The notes under the pieces: generated by a model
The model's input: the letters and a program-made list of their open reading frames with translations, nothing else
Database searches by the model: none
What the model was told of the DNA's origin: nothing
IMG/VR virus record: IMGVR_UViG_3300032294_000444
Span: 1 to 24,998 of that record
DNA from: a virus
Direction: 5' to 3' (one strand)
Length of the DNA: 24,998 nucleotides
Translations under genes and position numbers: made by a program
Part shown: piece after piece, positions 1 through 4,887 of the stretch
How positions within the stretch are numbered: the stretch's first letter is position 1
Layout: each line of letters opens with the position of its first letter

Positions 1-68
1 AATATGATGTAGTTTTATTACAAGCACATCTTTCTACAGTTGCACAAGAATTGGTGGTATTAGTATGA
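1..68 (+). CDS. 3' end of an unknown gene (cut by window edge)
   Basis: Only the last 21 codons are present, read from base 3 and closing with TGA at 66-68. The visible C-terminus (YDVVLLQAHLSTVAQELVVLV) is too short to assign to a family. Its stop overlaps the start of the next gene as ATGA, so the two are probably translationally coupled and belong to the tail-fibre operon that follows. Confidence 0.55.
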   Translation, partial: YDVVLLQAHLSTVAQELVVLV

Positions 69-226
69 CAATCGAACAATTAATAGTTTTATTGCAAAAT
101 AAATTGCAATATTTAAATAATGCAAAAGCCACCGCTCAAAGTATAGGTGATTTGGATGAACTTAATCGTATTGATCAAGATATAATTACCACTGAACTTA
201 CATTAGCACAATTGAAATTGTTATAA
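65..226 (+). CDS. Small helical protein of the tail-fibre region (53 aa)
   Basis: Starts at ATG 65 inside the ATGA overlap with the upstream gene and stops at TAA 224-226. The 53-residue product is mostly leucine, glutamine and alanine with acidic residues and should be largely alpha-helical or coiled-coil (MTIEQLIVLLQNK at the N-terminus, TLAQLKLL at the end). It has no cysteine, signal peptide or membrane segment. I recognise no named domain. Its position just ahead of the collagen-like gene suggests a structural or fibre-assembly accessory protein; that is inference from location only. Confidence 0.6.
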   Translation: MTIEQLIVLLQNKLQYLNNAKATAQSIGDLDELNRIDQDIITTELTLAQLKLL

Positions 227-231
227 ACACC

Positions 232-489
232 ATGCTAGTTCCTATTCAAAATCTTATACAGGCAGGATTATCTTCAGGATATTCCGGATTTAGTGGAATA
301 TCTGGTTTTAGTGGTCCTGCTGGAACTTTAGGTACTAGTGGAATATCTGGTTTTAGTGGTTCTGCTGGACCTGCAGGTACTAGTGGAGTATCTGGATTTA
401 GTGGAATGCAGGGTATATCGGGCTTCAGTGGCGCTGGCGGTGGTGGCGGCGCTGGCGAATTTCAAGTATTTTTATTATCAGGAATGTAA
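232..489 (+). CDS. Collagen-like G-F-S repeat tail-fibre protein (85 aa)
   Basis: After about 14 non-repetitive residues the protein has glycine at nearly every third position: repeats of GFSG, GISGFSG, GPAG and GTSG from about residue 16 to 66, then a poly-glycine stretch and a short hydrophobic end (FQVFLLSGM). Gly-X-Y tracts of this kind form collagen-like triple helices in phage fibres. It starts 5 nt after the preceding stop and is followed 3 nt later by the next fibre gene, so it lies in one operon. The likely role is a trimeric stalk or linker in the distal tail. The DNA repeats (GGTTTTAGTGG-type units) are long enough to allow copy-number change by recombination. The family and the fibre role are inferred from composition; no receptor-binding domain is visible. 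Confidence 0.7.
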   Translation: MLVPIQNLIQAGLSSGYSGFSGISGFSGPAGTLGTSGISGFSGSAGPAGTSGVSGFSGMQGISGFSGAGGGGGAGEFQVFLLSGM

Positions 490-492
490 AAC

Positions 493-822
493 ATGCCAAC
501 AACTTATAAAGTATTAGGACAAGACGCACCAAGTGCAAATAGTGATTCAACACTGTACACTGTCCCTGCTGCTACATCAGCAGTACTATCAACAATTAAC
601 ATAGCAAATCGTGGATCAACAGCAGCAAGTTTTAGAATTGCAATTAGACCTGCAGGCGCTACATTGGCAAATCAACATTATGTTGCTTTCGGCGTGCCAA
701 TTAATGCTGTAGACAGTATAGCATTGACGCTTGGATTTAGTCTTGCTGCTACTGATGTTGTCACGATTCGTGCCAGTACGGCAGATTTATCATTTAGCGC
801 ATTTGGTGCAGAGATTACGTAA
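493..822 (+). CDS. Small beta-rich virion protein of the tail-fibre cluster (109 aa)
   Basis: The sequence opens MPTTYKVLGQDAPSAN and continues with alternating hydrophobic and Ser/Thr/Ala residues typical of a single beta-sandwich domain; the segment STLYTVPAATSAVLSTINIAN (about residues 19-40) is typical of small structural proteins found beside fibre genes in aquatic phages. There is no membrane segment or signal peptide. Its TAATG overlap with the next adhesin gene (822) indicates translational coupling. The likely place is a decoration or fibre-attachment component on the tail. The resemblance is from memory of such proteins, so family membership is moderate and function is inferred. Confidence 0.65.
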   Translation: MPTTYKVLGQDAPSANSDSTLYTVPAATSAVLSTINIANRGSTAASFRIAIRPAGATLANQHYVAFGVPINAVDSIALTLGFSLAATDVVTIRASTADLSFSAFGAEIT

Positions 823-1952
823 TGACTATTTCTAGGTATACTACCAGCACATATAACAAAACTAGTTTGACACTACCTTCTCCACCCACAAGTTTAGTGG
901 GTACTCCCGGACCCGGTCAGGCAAGTATTGCTTTCACACCAGGCGCCAATGGCGGAAGTCCTATTACTTCATATACCATGACGAGTAATCCAGGTAATAT
1001 ATCACAGTCGGGTGCTAGTAGTCCAATCATAGTCACTGGATTGACAAATGGTACATCATATACTTTTACAGGTATTGCATCTACTGCCGTTGGTAATAGC
1101 GTAGACAGTTCACCGAGTAATTCAGTAATTCCAGCAAATGCGTTTTCATTAGATTATTTGGTTGTCGCTGGTGGCGGCGCTGGCGGAACCGGTCAGTCAG
1201 CAACTAATGGTGGCACAGGCGGCGGTGGCGCCGGCGGTTTACGTACTGGTAATTTATCAGTAAGTCCAGGTACAAATTATACTGTTACAGTGGGTGCAGG
1301 TGGCAGCAATACTAATGGGTCTGACAGTGTATTCAGTAGTATAACTAGTCAAGGTGGCGGCCTAGGCGGTAATTATGATGTAAATACCGGTACTGTTGGT
1401 AGTAGTGGTGGTAGTGGTGGCGGTGGTGGTGCTACCGTATTTGGTGCAGCAACTATTGCTGGTGGTAGTGGTAACAGTAGTCCACAACAAGGTTATGGTG
1501 GTGGATTTGCTACGGCTAGTTTTTCATGTCCAAACGGCGGCGGCGGCGGCGGCGCAGGAGCAGCAGGTAGTGATACCACATTTAATGGTCCAGGTGGTAA
1601 TGGTGGTAGTGGCCAATATATTACTATAACGGGGGCTAACGTGGCATACGCGGGCGGTGGTGGTGGCGCTCCTTGGGGATGCGGCGCCGCTAATGGCACT
1701 GGTGGAGTCGGCGGCGGCGGCAATGGTCGTGCTAATACAGGTGGTATTAGTGGTAGTGTAAATACTGGTGGTGGTGGCGGCGGTTGTGACAATAGTGGTG
1801 GAGGTAGTGGCGGAAGTGGTCTTGTGATATTAAAAGTACCTAATCCATTCACGGCAAATATTGCTAACACATTAACATTTAATACAACCAATACAGTATC
1901 TGGATTTACCATTTATGCATTTACTGCTGGCACCGGTAACATTACATTCTAA
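822..1952 (+). CDS. FN3 plus poly-glycine tail adhesin, copy 1 (376 aa)
   Basis: Three parts are visible. Residues about 20-106 are a fibronectin type III domain (PPTSLVGTPGPGQASIAFTP, then ITSYTMTSNP and VTGLTNGTSYTFTGIAS). Residues about 112-340 are a glycine-rich domain opening with DYLVVAGGG and containing long GGGG and GGSGG runs. The last 38 residues (ILKVPNPFTANIANTLTFN onward) are almost identical to the end of the next gene. Glycine-rich domains of this kind form stacked poly-glycine helices in phage adhesins and hold the exposed, variable receptor-binding loops. The gene overlaps its predecessor by one base (TAATG) and is followed 21 nt later by its paralogue. The long reading frame on the opposite strand at 1493-1912 is a mirror of glycine codons and not a gene. 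A receptor-binding role is inferred. Confidence 0.8.
   Translation: MTISRYTTSTYNKTSLTLPSPPTSLVGTPGPGQASIAFTPGANGGSPITSYTMTSNPGNISQSGASSPIIVTGLTNGTSYTFTGIASTAVGNSVDSSPSNSVIPANAFSLDYLVVAGGGAGGTGQSATNGGTGGGGAGGLRTGNLSVSPGTNYTVTVGAGGSNTNGSDSVFSSITSQGGGLGGNYDVNTGTVGSSGGSGGGGGATVFGAATIAGGSGNSSPQQGYGGGFATASFSCPNGGGGGGAGAAGSDTTFNGPGGNGGSGQYITITGANVAYAGGGGGAPWGCGAANGTGGVGGGGNGRANTGGISGSVNTGGGGGGCDNSGGGSGGSGLVILKVPNPFTANIANTLTFNTTNTVSGFTIYAFTAGTGNITF
1822..1864 (+). repeat. 43-nt direct repeat, copy in first adhesin gene
   Basis: The bases from TTGTGATATT to AAATATTGC are identical to 2998-3040 in the second adhesin gene. The following codons diverge by synonymous changes, which points to a recent duplication or gene conversion of the C-terminal module. 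Confidence 0.9.
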
Positions 1953-1973
1953 CGTTGAAACAAAGGTAATGTA

Positions 1974-3128
1974 ATGACCATTTCTTCTCCGGGATTTAGC
2001 AACTATAATCAAACTAGTTTGACACTACCTGCAGCACCCACAAGTCTAGTGGCTACTGGTGGAAATGCGCAAGCAAGTATTAGTTTTACACCAAGTGTAA
2101 GTAATGGTGGAAGTCCCATTACTTCATATACCATGACAAGTAATCCTGGCAACATATCACAATCAGGTGCTAGTAGCCCAATTGTAGTTACTGGATTGAC
2201 AAATGGCACTGCATATACTTTTACAGGTGTTGCAACTACTAGTATTGGTAATAGTGCAAATAGTTTACCTAGCAATTCAGTAACTCCTGTTAGTACTGTT
2301 ACGGTGGATTATTTAGTCGTTGCTGGTGGAGGCGGATCAGGTCGTAATACATCTACAACTAATCGTGGTGGCTCAGGAGGCGCAGGTGCAGGCGGTTTAC
2401 TTACTGGTAATTTAACATTAACTCCAAGTACCAATTATACAGTAACGATTGGTGCAGGCGGTACCACTAATGGATCTAATAGTGTATTTGCAAATATAAC
2501 TACTCAGGGTGGTGGTAAAGGTGGCAATTATCAACCATTCGGTGGTACTGTTGGTAATAATGGTGGGTCAGGTGGAGGAGGTGGCGGTACTAATTCCACA
2601 GGAAATATAGCAGGTGGTATTGGTAATAGTAGTCCACAACAAGGTTATAATGGTGGAAGTGCTGCAGGTGAAAGCACTAGTCCAGTAACTAATGGTGGTC
2701 CGGCAGGTGGCGGCGGTGGTGGCGCAGGACAAGCAGGGTCTAATGCAACACCGGGAGCCGGGGGAAATGGCGGAAATGGATTACAAAGCAATATTACAGG
2801 AACTCTTACATATTATGCTGGGGGTGGCGGTGGTGCATGTTGGGATGTCAACATCGGGGGATCGACTCACGGCACTGGTGGCCTGGGCGGTGGTCAAGCC
2901 GGCCGCAACTTCGGCGCCGGATTTCCTGGAACTGTAAATACTGGTGGTGGCGCCGGCGGCTTGGCCAATGCTGCAGGTCAGACAGGCGGAAGCGGCATTG
3001 TGATATTAAAAGTACCTAATCCATTCACGGCAAATATTGCAAACACACTAACATTTAACACAACCAACACTGTTTCTGGATTTACCATATATGCATTCAC
3101 TGCTGGTACTGGAAACATTTCATTCTAA
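1974..3128 (+). CDS. FN3 plus poly-glycine tail adhesin, copy 2 (384 aa)
   Basis: A tandem paralogue of the preceding gene with the same three-part layout: FN3 domain at about residues 20-110 (APTSLVATGG, SITSYTMTSNPG-like segment, VVTGLTNGTAYTFTGVAT), glycine-rich domain at about 113-346 (DYLVVAGGGGSG and many GGGG runs), and a C-terminal module matching copy 1 except T to S near the end. The FN3 and C-terminal parts are well conserved between copies, while the glycine-rich middle differs in sequence and spacing, as expected if that part contacts the receptor. The start at 1974 follows AAAGGTAATGTA. The pair may form two alternative or co-assembled adhesins; the sequence cannot tell which. 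Confidence 0.8.
   Translation: MTISSPGFSNYNQTSLTLPAAPTSLVATGGNAQASISFTPSVSNGGSPITSYTMTSNPGNISQSGASSPIVVTGLTNGTAYTFTGVATTSIGNSANSLPSNSVTPVSTVTVDYLVVAGGGGSGRNTSTTNRGGSGGAGAGGLLTGNLTLTPSTNYTVTIGAGGTTNGSNSVFANITTQGGGKGGNYQPFGGTVGNNGGSGGGGGGTNSTGNIAGGIGNSSPQQGYNGGSAAGESTSPVTNGGPAGGGGGGAGQAGSNATPGAGGNGGNGLQSNITGTLTYYAGGGGGACWDVNIGGSTHGTGGLGGGQAGRNFGAGFPGTVNTGGGAGGLANAAGQTGGSGIVILKVPNPFTANIANTLTFNTTNTVSGFTIYAFTAGTGNISF
2998..3040 (+). repeat. 43-nt direct repeat, copy in second adhesin gene
   Basis: Identical to 1822-1864. Together the two copies could support recombination that deletes or swaps one adhesin. Confidence 0.9.
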
Positions 3129-3140
3129 TAGGAACAAATT

Positions 3141-3512
3141 ATGGCACATTACGCATTTTTAGACGAAAACAATATAGTAACAGAAGTAATACCCGGTAAA
3201 GACGATGTAGGCGTTGATTGGGAAAAACTTTATGGTGAAGTTCGTGGGCAAGTTTGCAAACGTACAAGTTATAACACTAAAGGTGGTCAACATCCTGATG
3301 GTACGCCATTTCGTAAAAATTATGCAGGCATAGGATACAAATATGATTTTATTCGTGATGCATTTATTCCTCCTAAACCTTACCCTAGTTGGACATTGGA
3401 CGAGGATACTTGTTTATGGGTAAGTCCTAAGCCTTATCCAGAAGACTTTAATATGCATGTATGGGACGAATACACATTAAGTTGGGTAAAAATTACAATG
3501 GAAAAACCATGA
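3141..3512 (+). CDS. Small conserved phage protein, MAHYAFLDENN type (123 aa)
   Basis: The protein starts MAHYAFLDENNIVTEVIPGK and contains CKRTSYNTKGG, DGTPFRKNYAGIGYKYD and IRDAFIPPKPYPSWTLDE. I recognise this combination as a small protein family common near tail-fibre genes of T4-like cyanophages and other aquatic phages; its biochemical role is not established to my knowledge. The C-terminal half repeats a PKPYP motif twice (about residues 77-81 and 96-100), each followed by an aromatic segment, so it may contain two copies of a small beta unit. SD-like GGAAC lies 6-10 nt before the start. The end overlaps the next gene by ATGA. Probably a virion or fibre-assembly protein. Confidence 0.7.
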   Translation: MAHYAFLDENNIVTEVIPGKDDVGVDWEKLYGEVRGQVCKRTSYNTKGGQHPDGTPFRKNYAGIGYKYDFIRDAFIPPKPYPSWTLDEDTCLWVSPKPYPEDFNMHVWDEYTLSWVKITMEKP

Positions 3513-3808
3513 CAGAAGACAAAGACATCATATTAAGTGTATTGAATGAAATACGACAAGACCAGAAACAAATGGTCGAAAAATTAAATACACTCACTAA
3601 CAGTCAACTACAATTAAAAACTGAATTAGAAGTTAGTCGTAATGGATATACTCCACATGAAGTTGTAGAATTATTACATTGGGTAAAAGATCAAAAAGAC
3701 AAAGACAAAATGCGCAATGATCATATACGCAAAGCAATAATTTCATGGGGTGTACCAATATTATGTTCTGCATTAGTATTTGGTTTAATACACATGAAAA
3801 TAATTTAA
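3509..3808 (+). CDS. Coiled-coil protein with C-terminal membrane anchor (99 aa)
   Basis: I chose ATG 3509 because it forms an ATGA overlap with the previous stop; the frame is open to 3461 but that would overlap by 52 nt. Residues 1-50 are acidic and amphipathic with coiled-coil character (LNEIRQDQKQMVEKLNTLTN), 51-75 are highly charged, and the last about 20 residues are hydrophobic (ISWGVPILCSALVFGLIHM). This layout resembles XhlA-like membrane-associated lysis proteins and some class III holins, and the position at the end of a late operon fits lysis, but no endolysin is visible in the window. An alternative is a membrane-tethered superinfection or fibre-related protein. Lysis is an inference of low certainty. 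Confidence 0.65.
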   Translation: MTEDKDIILSVLNEIRQDQKQMVEKLNTLTNSQLQLKTELEVSRNGYTPHEVVELLHWVKDQKDKDKMRNDHIRKAIISWGVPILCSALVFGLIHMKII

Positions 3809-3818
3809 GGAAATTAAA

Positions 3819-3848
3819 ATGAAAGAATTAGGCATAAATACACTGTAG
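3819..3848 (+). CDS. Possible 9-codon mini-ORF with good ribosome site
   Basis: TTAAGGAAATTAAA immediately precedes ATG 3819, as good as the ribosome sites of real genes here, but the frame (MKELGINTL) stops after nine codons. The promoter-like octamer 3833-3840 and the 5' arm of the structured RNA lie inside it. It may be a leader peptide, or the remnant start of a gene replaced by the RNA unit. No function can be assigned. Confidence 0.25.
   Translation: MKELGINTL
3833..3840 (+). promoter_or_regulatory. T4-late-like promoter motif CATAAATA
   Basis: Matches the NATAAATA core of T4 and cyanophage late promoters. In T4 the octamer spans about -13 to -6, so transcription would begin near 3846, at the 5' edge of the long helix of the downstream RNA candidate. 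The following bases (CACTGTAGG) resemble those behind the motifs at 4753 and 6452. Confidence 0.45.
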
Positions 3849-3971
3849 GCGGTTGCGATCTTGTCCATCTTGTATTCATGACGCAGCCATGCGTTTTTCT
3901 TTTAAGCAATCGTCTACATTTATAAAATTGCTTAGTAAATGTTAACGCCCCATAATCGGGGCGTTTTTTTT
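3844..3971 (+). ncRNA. Candidate structured non-coding RNA ending in a terminator
   Basis: No convincing coding frame exists between 3849 and 3970. Bases 3844-3856 pair with 3906-3918 over 13 positions (eleven Watson-Crick, two G-U). The enclosed loop holds a hairpin at 3881-3894 (ACGCA, loop GCCA, TGCGT) followed by a T-run. Two alternative helices compete with the long one: 3904-3910 with 3927-3933 and 3916-3922 with 3936-3942, each 7 bp. The unit ends in the terminator at 3944-3971 and begins 3 nt behind a late-type promoter motif. An independent small RNA of about 125 nt, or a conformational switch in front of the terminator, fits this. I do not recognise a known RNA family. Confidence 0.45.
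3944..3971 (+). terminator. Rho-independent terminator of the tail-fibre block
   Basis: Perfect 8-bp stem AACGCCCC / GGGGCGTT with a 6-nt loop, ending in eight T residues (3964-3971). It acts on the + strand. The opposite direction lacks a comparable U-tract. It separates the fibre operon and RNA candidate from the convergent gene ending at 3970. Confidence 0.9.
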
Positions 3972-4368
3972 ATGTCTTTAATCTAATGAACATCAATAAT
4001 TGACTTAGCATTTCCTGTACTCTTGGATCATCTAAATTATCAATGATTTCCATATGATTTTCATAATTGCGCATGAAATGTTTTAAATCGGTTAATGGTA
4101 ATTTAATATTTACCACTTCATCAATATCTTCTTTTCTAGGTATTTCATAATCATATTCCATCATTTTTGATATTGGATCATTTTTATACCTAATTATTTT
4201 TTCATCTGTCAATTGTATATTGGCTTTATATAAACTTGCAAAATTGACTATTTGTTTATAAGTGTGATCATCTACTTTAATTTCAAATACATTATGTACT
4301 CGACCGTACCCAGGCCTATATGTATTATTGTATATGTTGTAAGTGTTGTTTGTGTTGTTTATTGCCAT
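3970..4368 (-). CDS. Unknown protein, leftward gene (132 aa)
   Basis: The start at 4368 has the ribosome site AGGAT 6 nt upstream on the minus strand. The first 20 residues are Asn/Tyr-rich low complexity (NNTNNTYNIYNNTYRPGYG); the rest is a compact, mixed-charge domain (HNVFEIKVDDHTYKQIVNFASLYKAN then repeated acidic and basic segments) ending in a helical stretch (VQEMLSQLLMFIRLKT). No membrane segment, cysteine pair or known motif is visible. It overlaps the upstream minus-strand gene by 44 nt, so both form an operon opposite to all other genes here. Minus-strand pairs between late blocks are often early or regulatory genes, but nothing in the sequence proves that. Confidence 0.65.
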   Translation of the reverse strand: MAINNTNNTYNIYNNTYRPGYGRVHNVFEIKVDDHTYKQIVNFASLYKANIQLTDEKIIRYKNDPISKMMEYDYEIPRKEDIDEVVNIKLPLTDLKHFMRNYENHMEIIDNLDDPRVQEMLSQLLMFIRLKT

Positions 4369-4540
4369 TTTTATCCTGTTGTTTTGTTTGATATTCTTTA
4401 TAAAAATTTATAAAGTTTGTTGCTTGTTTCTTGGTGTGAAAATACATACACCCATCATTAGGTGTAGAAACATAATAATTATATGGTCCCACACTATAAT
4501 CATTGATTGCAAGTACAGTTAATAGTTTTTCAGTTGCCAT
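4325..4540 (-). CDS. Small unknown protein, leftward gene (71 aa)
   Basis: The first about 50 residues form a compact fold with aromatic residues (AINDYSVGPYNYYVSTPNDG, then YFHTKKQATNFINFYKEYQ); the last about 20 are Lys/Gln/His-rich low complexity (QQDKNGNKQHKQHLQHIQ) and lie in the overlap with the next gene, so they may have grown from read-through. ATG 4540 has no Shine-Dalgarno sequence. Instead GATAAATA lies 5 nt upstream on the same strand, which would give a leaderless transcript if that motif is a promoter. The short aromatic domain with a conserved-looking FHTKKQA segment resembles other small phage proteins of unknown function. Confidence 0.55.
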   Translation of the reverse strand: MATEKLLTVLAINDYSVGPYNYYVSTPNDGCMYFHTKKQATNFINFYKEYQTKQQDKNGNKQHKQHLQHIQ

Positions 4541-4544
4541 AATG

Positions 4545-4552
4545 TATTTATC
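4545..4552 (-). promoter_or_regulatory. Promoter-like motif GATAAATA on the minus strand
   Basis: Read on the minus strand this is GATAAATAC, followed after three more bases by the ATG of the 71-aa gene. If used as in T4 the transcript would start at or next to the start codon. It also lies just downstream of the minus-strand terminator at 4557-4590, so it would restart transcription there. A chance match in AT-rich DNA is possible. Confidence 0.3.
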
Positions 4553-4556
4553 ATTT

Positions 4557-4590
4557 AAAACAAAGCCCCGTTTCGTACTAACTACGGGGC
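4557..4590 (-). terminator. Hairpin terminator on the minus strand
   Basis: GCCCCGT and ACGGGGC form a perfect 7-bp GC-rich stem with a 12-nt loop; on the minus strand it is followed by TTTGTTTT. The other direction has no T-tract. The stop codon of the doubtful minus-strand frame 4582-4803 lies at the edge of the stem. Its presence argues that something is transcribed leftward from beyond 4590. Confidence 0.6.
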
Positions 4591-4803
4591 CAGAGTCTTT
4601 GACTGGGATAATAGAAGATTGGAGTCAGTCAGTACTTTACAAGAATCATAACTAAAACACAATTGTAGTATAGCAACTTTTTCTGTGTATTCAAATACAT
4701 TTGGTGAAATTGCAATTTTACCATACTTATTTACAAGAAAAGCAATATCATGTATAAATACAGTGTAACTTTTGACAGAGTTACATTCTCCGTTATTTGT
4801 CAA
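4582..4803 (-). CDS. Doubtful leftward reading frame (73 aa)
   Basis: The frame would start with TTG at 4803 and has no Shine-Dalgarno sequence and no internal ATG. The predicted sequence has a plausible folded composition (YTVFIHDIAFLVNKYGKIAI, VAILQLCFSYDSCKVL) and is followed by a terminator on the same strand, which argues for it. Against it, its first 50 bases overlap on the other strand with a late-type promoter motif and the 5' hairpin of the structured leader. It could be a small gene with an unusual start or non-coding transcript. Confidence 0.3.
   Translation of the reverse strand: MTNNGECNSVKSYTVFIHDIAFLVNKYGKIAISPNVFEYTEKVAILQLCFSYDSCKVLTDSNLLLSQSKTLAP
4753..4760 (+). promoter_or_regulatory. 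T4-late-like promoter motif TATAAATA
   Basis: Exact match to the T4 late octamer, followed by CAGTGTAAC. The expected start is near 4766, within the first arm of a 7-bp hairpin (4764-4785). It would drive the structured leader and the gene at 4888. Confidence 0.5.
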
Positions 4804-4887
4804 CCGTGAGCAGATGTTGGTAGCGTCTGCTCACACTCTCTACCAAGAGTTCGACAAATACATGGAAACAAATAATAGGAGTCAAAA
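4764..4887 (+). promoter_or_regulatory. Structured RNA leader: three-way junction with complementary loops
   Basis: Helix P0: 4764-4770 with 4779-4785 (7 bp). P1: 4794-4801 with 4853-4860, a perfect 8-bp stem closing a three-way junction. P2: 4806-4816 with 4824-4834, 11 bp with one wobble, loop TTGGTAG (4817-4823). P3: 4835-4839 with 4846-4850, loop CTACCA (4840-4845). The P3 loop is fully complementary to TGGTAG in the P2 loop, so the two arms can dock side by side through a 6-bp loop-loop helix. The P0 loop (TTGACA, 4772-4777) can pair with 4798-4803 (extendable to 8 bp), which would break P1. CTCC at 4788-4791 could weakly pair with the GGAG ribosome site (4878-4881). The layout is that of a riboswitch or other cis-regulatory RNA; the junction does not match any class I know. 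Confidence 0.55.

Noticed and set aside
232-489. CRISPR-like or tandem-repeat array
   Set aside because: The repeat unit follows Gly-X-Y codons of a collagen-like protein, with no spacers of constant length.
1493-1912. Long minus-strand frame rich in proline
   Set aside because: It is the mirror image of glycine codons (GGN read as NCC) in the adhesin gene and has no ribosome site.
3875-3930. Short frame MTQPCVFLLSN in the RNA unit
   Set aside because: No ribosome site, and it overlaps the stem structures and stops after about 15 codons.
4772-4800. Sigma-70 promoter from TTGACA at 4772
   Set aside because: At 17-nt spacing the -10 region would be ATTTGT, which is not a credible match.
4794-4860. 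tRNA, hammerhead ribozyme or purine riboswitch
   Set aside because: A TTCGA stretch suggested a T-loop, but no acceptor, anticodon arm or spacing fits. The junction lacks the CUGAUGA and GAAA core of hammerheads and the pyrimidine-rich junction bases of purine riboswitches.
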